From Porites lobata (Eukaryota > Cnidaria > Anthozoa > Scleractinia > Poritidae), in assembly GCA_942486035.1 (NCBI GenBank), contig CALNXK010000022.1, positions 1,227,501-1,291,500 of the forward strand: a DNA stretch of 64,000 nucleotides. The letters run 5' to 3'. Made by a program: the position numbers and the translations under genes. Shown piece after piece: positions 56,940 to 64,000 of this stretch. Under the pieces are notes generated by a model, which saw nothing but the letters and a program-made list of their open reading frames with translations, searched no databases and was not told where the DNA came from. Each line of letters starts with the position of its first letter. Positions within the stretch are counted from its first letter, which is position 1.

Positions 56940-58900
56940 GTGACAGTTAGTGAATGGTTATGAAATGCGCCTTTTCATCCTTGCACAGACTTGAACTACC
57001 TAAATAACCAGTAGATATTGGTTTTAGTGCATGAGAGAATATTAACTTTTCAAGAGCTGATGCTGGGTTTCTTTATTAGAAATATTTGCCGAGTGCAGTT
57101 TCCGTTCCAAAATTAAGGAGAAAGTATTGATTCCTGAAACGTAGTTTGTTAGTGACTCCTTGACGCGGCGTGGGCAGCAATACGCGTAAATGTTGATTTT
57201 TATTTCATTTTAGTTTTATTTTTAAAAATGTATGTGTTTTTAAACACTAAGACCGACCCAATATTTCTATCGGGATCAGGCAGTTTATATTAGTATATAA
57301 AAACAATACTAACAATACTTGTAAAACTGAATTAAATGCCAGAAGAATCAGAAGCGATAAATTACATCAAACCGCTCTCCTGTCCTTACGGGCTCATCTA
57401 TGATACGGACAGTACCTATGGTCTCAGGGACATTAAATTAGACAATCCCTTTTTCTAAAATACGACAACCTCTGCAAAGCAACGTGTTTGTAGTAGGTTT
57501 AACTATGAAAAGAATCACTAACGGCCCATAGAGAAACTCACTGAACGGTCACGGTAACGACATGGAGGCAATCAAACGTCCTTTGATTGGGTGCATAGTT
57601 GAGACTGAACTAGCAAAAAAACTTTGCAAATTTTTGCTCGTATAGAGTCGTTTAGAACCGCTTTATTTTACGCGTTACTGCTGATAGTATGTCCTTAGAT
57701 CTGCTTAAGTGTCTACAGTAGGTGATGAACCTTAATTGACTTCAACTAGTTTAAACGAGGAGTGACTGAGTAAAATTCCAACGAGCTGAAAAATTAAAAG
57801 ACTGCATGGAAGTGAAGAAGACAATTATGTCACCTTTGGATGCTTTTTGTTGTATAACAGCACTGACTTTCGAAGAAACGCGCTTCTTCTGTTGTGGTAT
57901 GTTGACATGCCACCATCTTGGGAACGATCAACTAACATCAAATAAAGTAAGCAAAACTTAAGACTTTAATTTTCAATTAACAAAGCATAGTCAGTGGAAG
58001 CATGAAAAAGAAAAAAAAAGATATTGATACCGATATCTCTCTCGGAGTTCACAAAACAAAGAGTTGTATATAAAAAGACATCGCATTGCTTCGTCTTTTT
58101 TAGTGCAAATGAGGACAAAAAATAGTCACAGGCCAATACTATGCCCAAGAGGTTTACAATGATAGTTAACTTATGTAATTATATAGATATACACTGTATG
58201 AAGAAAACATAAGGAAAATGACAATATGATAATTTAGTATCGGTAATAATGAAATAAACCCAAACAAACATTTATTTTATAGACGGTCGTACGGTGGTAT
58301 TTTCGTGATACGTGATTACTTGTTTTTACTTCTACTTCTCAAAAAAGAAAAGGCCCAAAGCCTCATTGCAATCGTAAATTCAATAAATTATTCTTCGTGA
58401 TCCATGACCAAATGGTTGTCCGTACCCCGAGAAAAACTCGAATCAATAATCGATATTCGTGATTTTATTACTTATTTTTCCCTGATTTTCAGTTTCGAAA
58501 CCTCCGAAAGATAAATAAAGACCATGGAAGCATCGAATGAAAATGATGAATTTTTGTAAGTTGCTATTTGCAGTCTTGCTTTTTCTTTCGCCACGTTCAA
58601 GCTGTTTTTCAGACGCTCTTTCACCGCTTTTTTTTTGCATAAGAACAAGTTAAAAAACGGTATTTGACATGCTGATTATTTGACTCGAAAACTGAAATGA
58701 AAGTTTGATATCCGTGAATCGTGATTAGTTACTTTATTGGTCCGTGAACCGTGCCAGAAACCCCTCCTCCCCACCCCCCTCCCCCCGTAAGACATTCTCT
58801 TCGATAAATTCTGAAATAAGAATAGTTTGAGGATCGTCAATCAATCGCCGAAAAAAGTTTAACTTCAACGATCGCAGCAATCAAATTGAAAAATGTTTCA
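56940..58900. other. Spacer between peptide genes, part 1
   Basis: No gene seen. 57350-57490 shows weak similarity to the repeat at 51616-51900. 58275-58770 has several CGTGATACGTGATTAC and CCGTGAATCGTGATTA motifs in related copies, probably an old repeat. A C-rich patch lies at 58765-58790. Confidence 0.45.
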
Positions 58901-58947
58901 CGATCGAAAATCATCCCGAGAAATAGGCTAGTTCTGTTGAAGTCGTT

Positions 58948-58996
<49 letters not shown>
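58948..58996. repeat. (CTA)n microsatellite
   Basis: About 16 perfect CTA units. Confidence 0.95.
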
Positions 58997-59312
58997 AATG
59001 TAATAAATACCCAGTACAGAGACAGGCATTCATTAATCAAATCAATCGAATAATACCTGACTTTGACAAGAAATAATCTCCAGAAAGCATAAAACTGCTA
59101 ATGAATTCGAAAGAATATCATGTAAACAAGTTAGTTATGAAGTTTATTTCCTCCTGTATGAAAATACGTGATAACTTGTTAGAAATGTAGCTAATTTTTT
59201 TTAGTTCATTATTAGTGTTGTTTGTTTTATATTTTGATTGTCATATGCATGCTTTTGCAATACTGTATAATGATGCGGTCATGGAAATAAAGCGATTTTT
59301 TTACCATTATTA

Positions 59313-59475
59313 TTACTACCACTACCACTACCACTACCACTACCACTACCACCACTACCACTACCACTACCACTACCACTACTTCAACCACTGCCACAAC
59401 CACTAACACTACTACTACCACTGCCACTGCCACTACCACAACTATTACCACTACTACTACCACTACCAATACCGC
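59313..59475. repeat. (ACTACC)n / (CCACTA)n microsatellite
   Basis: About 160 bases of ACTACC units with some ACTGCC variants. It creates long His/Tyr and Val frames that are not genes. Confidence 0.92.
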
Positions 59476-59589
59476 TACCGAATCCTTCCGCGTGCAACAA
59501 AGAAAATAGGAGACGTCTGCACGCAGGCAACCGAATCCCAGATTTTTAACACTCTACTGAGATGTGGGGGATGTACGCTAAGCAGGATT

Positions 59590-59968
59590 TTAATTGAACA
59601 TGGGATAAGTCCCCTGTAGAAAAAATTCATCTCCACTTTTGTAAACACTACTTAGAAGTGAACAATAAGGCCTCTTACTTAGCTTACAGAGCCGAACATG
59701 GAAGAATACCACTGATTATCCCAATTAATCAGAAAACTATGAAATATTTCGTTTATCTAAACAACAAAGATAATGACTCTATAGTCAAACAGTCTTTCCT
59801 TCTGTCGAAGCAACTACACACTCTGTTAATAATTCCGGGTTTTATTCCAATTTTATAAACGTAATGGAACAATACAATCCATCCGCTCTAGATCCTGTAT
59901 CTTTAGATAATGCTAATATTAGACGATATACAAACAATATGAAAGAGAAATATATATCTTTGTGGAGA
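59590..59968 (+). mobile_element. Retrotransposon C-terminal fragment
   Basis: Reads SPVEKIHLHFCKHYLEVNNK, then ASYLAYRAEHGRIPLIIPIN and MKYFVYLNNKDNDSIVKQSF. After a frameshift near 59835 it continues NSGFYSNFINVMEQYN and NANIRRYTNNMKEKYISLW then a stop. This pattern (HK-AS--A-RAE-GR-P----I---MKY--YL) is the conserved tail of non-LTR retrotransposon proteins in cnidarian genomes. Dead copy. It abuts duplicated block A'. Confidence 0.65.
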
Positions 59969-60236
59969 TAAAATCTTGAACAAATAAACACGTGTGAAAG
60001 CAAATTTGTCCAGTCTGCCTGCAAGGGCGGGAGGATTGGATTCATACGTTGTCGAAGCCCCTTGTAGGGGTGGGGGTGGGAGGGTGGGTTGATCTACACC
60101 CGTTTTGCTTTGTGGTTCGTTTGTTTGACCCTCCCTCCCCCTGTTTTTCTCTTATCTTGGTCTAGTGCTATCGCCTTCTCGCCTGCGGACTCGCATGCCC
60201 CGTTACTCACCTCTCGAGTCCCCAACCCTTTGTTAA

Positions 60237-60643
60237 AGGGAACCTCCACTTCAACAAAAAGATAACTTTAAATCACAGGAAATAACTGTTACAGTCAAGT
60301 CAATCTAAAATATTTTTAAAGAAAGCGTTTGTATCCGAAAGAAATAACTTTTAGATTCGCCTATTTTTGTTTTCAAATTTTGCGGGCGTCGCCATCTTGA
60401 ATAATTGTGAAGTGTTACGGTTGCCCTATTGTTATTAAACAAAAGCTCTTTGTGTCAGAACAATAGAGCAACCATTATTCAAGATGGCGGCGCCCGCGAA
60501 ATTTGAAGGTGAAAATTAGCGATTTTAAAATTCACTTTTCCTGATATAAACACTTTTTTTAAGGACAAATTTCGAACAAATTTGTTTATCAACATAATTT
60601 TATTCGATTTAAACTTATTCTGTAGTAAGAGTGGAGGTTCCCT
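60237..60643. mobile_element. 407-bp foldback MITE at a TTAA site
   Basis: Left end AGGGAACCTCCACT, right end AGTGGAGGTTCCCT, with TTAA on each outer side (60233-60236, 60644-60647). The centre has GCCATCTTGAATAAT and ATTATTCAAGATGGC style inverted motifs. TTAA is the piggyBac-type target. Block A lacks the element at the matching place, an empty site. Confidence 0.8.
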
Positions 60644-61802
60644 TTAAGCGAGCGCGTCCCCCGGGAATAGTTTACTACTGGATCCTTATTTTAAAAGTAA
60701 AAAGTAAACTGATCCTTACGCCAGGAAGAGTGATGGAGGAAATATAGAAAGAAAACAAAAATAAAGTGGTGAATTATATTTGCCTTATATTTTGGTTTGC
60801 AAACAAACCTTCAAAGGGGGATACAAAAGGGAAATGAAGTTCACCACTTTATTTTTGTTATCTTTCCATATTTTTCCATCACTCTTGCTGCCCTAAGGAT
60901 CAGTTTACTGTTCTAATTTTAAAATTTTAGTACTCAAGATTTTACTGATCCAGGTCTACTAAAGATCCGGCTGACCCTCACTGGTTTGTCCTTTTTTAGT
61001 TTTGGCTTCACAAGTGTTCCTTACCCTAGCTGTACCCCAGGGACATATTTTATTTGTAGACAATCCTTCCCGACCTATCCCTAGCTAATGCTAGTTTTGT
61101 TTCAAAACATTTGTGCTGCAAAGTAACTTGTGTGATGTTTGATCGGACACGTTTAACAGGAAGCGGCAATTTCGTGTGTAGGAGACTATTTTGAAAGGTC
61201 CTCAATGGAATTTAGCAGCTCTAATTAAAGGTAGGTCGCAGGTCTTTTAGTAGTCACGTGAAAATTTAGAGCAGAGCAGTGCGGAATTCTTTAATGCGTA
61301 TCCCTAGAAAGAAACAAAAGCATATAATCTCTCTTTTAAAACTCTTCAAGTCAGGTTACCTGAGAGGCCCTGAAATTACAACGTAGAGAAAAGAAACAAA
61401 AATTATTATTTATTGTTGGCAAAAATGATGAGAAAGTTTGTGGCATCTGTACATACAAACTGTTGAATTTTTCTGATCTTATTATCATGCAGAACGTGGA
61501 GCAGTAGGCTAATTTATGCGTTACTCTCGCCATATTGTGTGTTTTCACATGACGTCATGGCGGCCATATTTGTGTCCCAAAACAATGAAACGGCGGCCAT
61601 GTTTGTTTCCCAAACCAGTCCTATGGGAGTTGAACTCTTTTCGTATGTAAACGCTTTCTTTTGTTCCCATAAATCTGCATAGATGCTGGCCACGTGAGTA
61701 GCAAGTTCGGACTGTCTGTAGTGAAAATTGCAAATTTTGCAAAACATGGTCATGGCCAAACTCGGTTGCCATGGCAGAGTCAATGTTGACATATATACAC
61801 AG

Positions 61803-62122
61803 CCTGGGGGGGGGGGGAGGGCACTCCGGATTTCAAGTGACAGAGATGATCGAATGGGGGCAAAAATAAAAACCTCCCAAAAATCCCAAGGGTTTCAATG
61901 AGAACCCAAAAAAATCCCTGAACCAAAATTTAACCCTCAAAAAATCCCATGCCGAATTTGCGAGCCATAAAAATTTCTACAGGAACTACGCCGCCGGGAT
62001 ACGCGGGAACTATCCCGAATCTTCAGATTGAATAACCAAAATCCCGAAATCGAAACTTTCAATCCCAAAAAATCTTTCGATCATCCCTGTCACTGGAAAT
62101 CCGGACTAACCCCTCCCCCGGG
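61803..62122. mobile_element. MITE inserted in block A'
   Basis: Left arm CACTCCGGATTTCAAGTGAC then AGAGATGATCGA; right arm TCGATCATCCCTGTCACTGG then AAATCCGGACTAAC. Outer GGGGGG/CCCCCGGG runs pair. Block A has simply ACATACACACAAGGTAACG at this point, so the element is an insertion. Confidence 0.75.
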
Positions 62123-62512
62123 CACACAAGGTAACGTGAAAATGTTCTCAGATAAAGGTGGCTAAATTTGGCGGCCATAGCTTGAAAAGAGGGCCTCAAA
62201 AGCATCTCCTCTCCCCTACCCAGCCGGCTGACGTTTACCCGACTACTCGAACCCTATTGATTCCTCAATCATACCTGTTGGGGGGATAGTTGAGCCGAAA
62301 TTTTTTCAAGCACGGAAATTTTACCATCCCTTCTTTGAAGTTTTCTAGAATTGGATTTTAAACCCTTACAGTAAGCAGGCACACACTCTTCACACTTTCT
62401 CAACCCAAATTGTTTATTCTTTTTTTTATTTTAACCAGTTCACTTTATGTTAACACATAGTCCAAGTAATCATCTCTCAAATTTTCCTCATCGGTAAAGA
62501 GTTTTTGACATA

Positions 62513-63639
62513 TCACTTCTTTCCCCAAATCCGCCTTCGGGTCGGAGTCCTCGGGATTCTTGGGATTCTCGGTATCGGAATCCTCGGGATTCGTGGGATT
62601 CTCGGTATCGGAATCCTTGGGATTCTCGGGATCGGAATCCTCGGGATTCGTGGGACTCTGGCAATCGGGATTCGTGGGATTCTGGGGATCGGGATTCGCG
62701 GGATTCTCGGGATTCTCGGGATCGGAATCCTCGGGATTCGAGGAATTCTTAGGATTGGAATCCTTGGGATTCGGATAAATGCCTTTGCGTCTCCTTGTCG
62801 TTCCATTTCCCTAATAAAGAATTAGTAAAAACAGATAAGAATAGCAATAACAGATTGCTCTCGTGACAGATTTTTTCTTTCAGTCATCTAGACTGTTCAT
62901 GGTATCCTGGTTTTCTGTAAGATTGTCGTGATCAAGCGCTTACTAGAACGGGAAAAAAACGGGACGCTATCTTTGCTTTCCGATGTTCAAATGTACCGGA
63001 GGGAGCCTGGTGGGCGTCTACGAGGGAGCCTGGCGCCCCTACTTATGCAATGCCTGTTCCGCTGGGTACATTTGAAAGAAACCGCTCGATCACGACCATC
63101 GATTATACGGGAGACTAAATAGGGGGCTGTAAGCAGTCTATAAGTCATCGCAAAGAAAATATGTAACAAGGTTGCGAACTAAGCCTTCTCATCCTAGTCA
63201 GCGCGTTTGTAAACAAGGACATTACAAAAAAGGGATTAAGATGAACGCCCTCGTTTATCGTCGCTCGCCCCTCGGGTGCATGGGTTACGAGTGGAAAAAC
63301 TTTGACAAGAAAAAAAAAGAGCCTTCTCGCAGTCCATTGACTCTTCAGTATAGAGCAAAAGAATAAAAATCACAATTACCTTTCGGGATCTTCCTCGTCA
63401 TCAAAATCTTCATCACCATTGGTGTCTTCATCTTCCAGATCGCCTTCGTCTTCTTCTTCAACATCGGAAGCGTCATCTTCGCTTAGGTCATCTACAAATC
63501 CCTCGTCGCTTACAAGCTCCACCTTATCTTTGCCCTTTGCCTCATTAGCTGATTGTAACAGGTCCTCAGGTACATTTGCAGCCTGGGTCAGAGACCCAAC
63601 CAGAAAAACCACTAGGGTAATAAGAAAAAGAGTCTTCAT
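62513..63639 (-). CDS. Arminin-like cationic peptide precursor 3 (Arg-Ile-Pro repeats)
   Basis: Exons 63639-63380 and 62810-62513 (stop 62515-62513), phase-2 intron, 185 aa. Signal peptide MKTLFLITLVVFLVGSLTQA, then a pro-region of about 67 residues with about 32 Asp/Glu. Exon 2 gives 98 residues with about 25 Arg, 3 Lys and 3 acidic: start EMERQGDAKAF, then tandem RIP and RIPIP units, then RTPTRRRIWGKK with the amidation signal. The repeat codons vary freely at silent sites (Arg AGA/AGG/CGA, Ile ATC/ATT/ATA, Pro all four), so the peptide rather than the DNA repeat is conserved. It resembles Pro/Arg-rich antimicrobial peptides such as mammalian bactenecins in composition, by convergence. Such peptides usually enter bacteria and block the ribosome; activity here is inferred. 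Confidence 0.85.
62523..62780 (-). repeat. Coding minisatellite for (RIP)n
   Basis: Units such as CGAATCCCGAGGATTCCGAT repeat over about 260 bp inside exon 2 of peptide gene 3. Units are 9 or 15 nt multiples (RIP or RIPIP), so copy-number change keeps the frame. Confidence 0.85.
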
Positions 63640-63950
63640 GGCGTTTTCTATATTCAATCCAAAGTAAGCAATGAAAACAGCTGTGCTTCTCTGAGAATTT
63701 TGCTCCGTTTCTGCCCTTTATATACAGGACTCTGGATTAAAATACGCGACGCTTCTGTATGTATATTTCTACTCGAGTTCCAATGTAAGCATATAAAGTG
63801 CGTCATTGATGACCACTATACCCAGTACAATACAACTGAGAAATTCAGACTATTAAGTATTGGTGATGGTAGCTGTCTTGGTCCATTGGCTAATGTCGTG
63901 TGCTATAAGTCAAAGGGATAATATTAATAGCACAATAGTTTCTTAACCAC
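63640..63950 (-). promoter_or_regulatory. Promoter of peptide gene 3
   Basis: TATATAAAG box on the minus strand (63724-63716), about 83 bp before the ATG. CATTGGAACTCGAGTA and ATAAGTCAAAGGG-type (minus: complement) blocks align with the gene 2 promoter over about 300 bp. Confidence 0.72.
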
Positions 63951-64000
63951 CGATGCAATCTAACGATCTGACTTCTAGTAGTGATCGGTGGGTGAATCGT

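Larger units (their letters stand above)
59975..62420 (+). repeat. Duplicated block A' (3' flank of peptide gene 3)
   Basis: Colinear with block A (50190-51415) but longer, because of insertions at 60237-60643, about 61537-61697 and about 61803-62122. Its right end runs into the 3'UTR of peptide gene 3. Confidence 0.72.

Noticed and set aside
59227..59469. Poly-Val and His/Tyr ORFs
   Set aside because: Produced by the ACTACC microsatellite on either strand.
62505..62825. Plus-strand ORF rich in GILGIRG repeats
   Set aside because: Antisense shadow of the (RIP)n coding repeat; the minus strand has the signal peptide exon, splice sites and conserved ends.
1..64000. CRISPR array, operon or bacterial contamination
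   Set aside because: Direct repeats here are microsatellites or transposons; genes have spliceosomal introns throughout.

Overview
The window is nuclear DNA of an animal, most likely an anthozoan cnidarian and probably a stony coral. Evidence: intron-rich genes with GT-AG introns that encode recognisable metazoan proteins, many short inverted-repeat transposons in introns and spacers, (ATT)n-tailed retrotransposon ends, and peptide precursors built like the arminin peptides of Hydra. The organism call is inference. No bacterial operon, CRISPR array, tRNA or rRNA was seen.

Layout. 1-7748 (+): the 3' ten exons of a DNAI1-type axonemal dynein intermediate chain. 10057-21868 (+): a complete KIF24-type kinesin (SAM domain, motor, basic tail, conserved C-terminal helix). 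23942-24397 (-): a single-exon NUDT2-type Ap4A hydrolase. 27230-27847 (+): a single-exon orphan of 205 aa with a possible N-myristoylation start. 30505-36780 (-): PDCD7 (U11/U12 snRNP 59K), eight exons. 36850-43737 (+): PTAR1 (protein prenyltransferase alpha-repeat protein), eight exons, divergent from PDCD7 with only 69 bp between the two ATGs. DNAI1, KIF24 and NUDT2 are also neighbours on human 9p13.3 (from memory), so this looks like ancient microsynteny.

47728-63639 holds the most interesting content: three paralogous two-exon genes for small secreted peptide precursors. Exon 1 encodes a near-identical signal peptide and a very acidic pro-region. A phase-2 intron follows, and exon 2 encodes a strongly cationic C-terminal peptide. 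The cationic parts differ completely: Trp/Arg-rich in copy 1, an Ile/Arg/Lys-rich helix-like block in copy 2, about 25 Arg-Ile-Pro type repeats in copy 3. All three end in Gly-Lys-Lys, a classical C-terminal amidation signal. Promoters (TATA box plus flanking block), 5'UTR, exon 1, intron phase and 3'UTR are conserved, while the mature region is hypervariable. The best interpretation is a family of antimicrobial peptide precursors that diversifies its effector exon. A duplicated flanking block at 50190-51415 and 59975-62420 shows how the locus grew, and suggests a fourth copy was lost near 51415.

The rest is introns and spacers with mobile-element remnants: MITEs with hAT-like 8-bp or TTAA target-site duplications, pogo/Tigger-like elements, retrotransposon C-terminal fragments, short interspersed repeat families and microsatellites.
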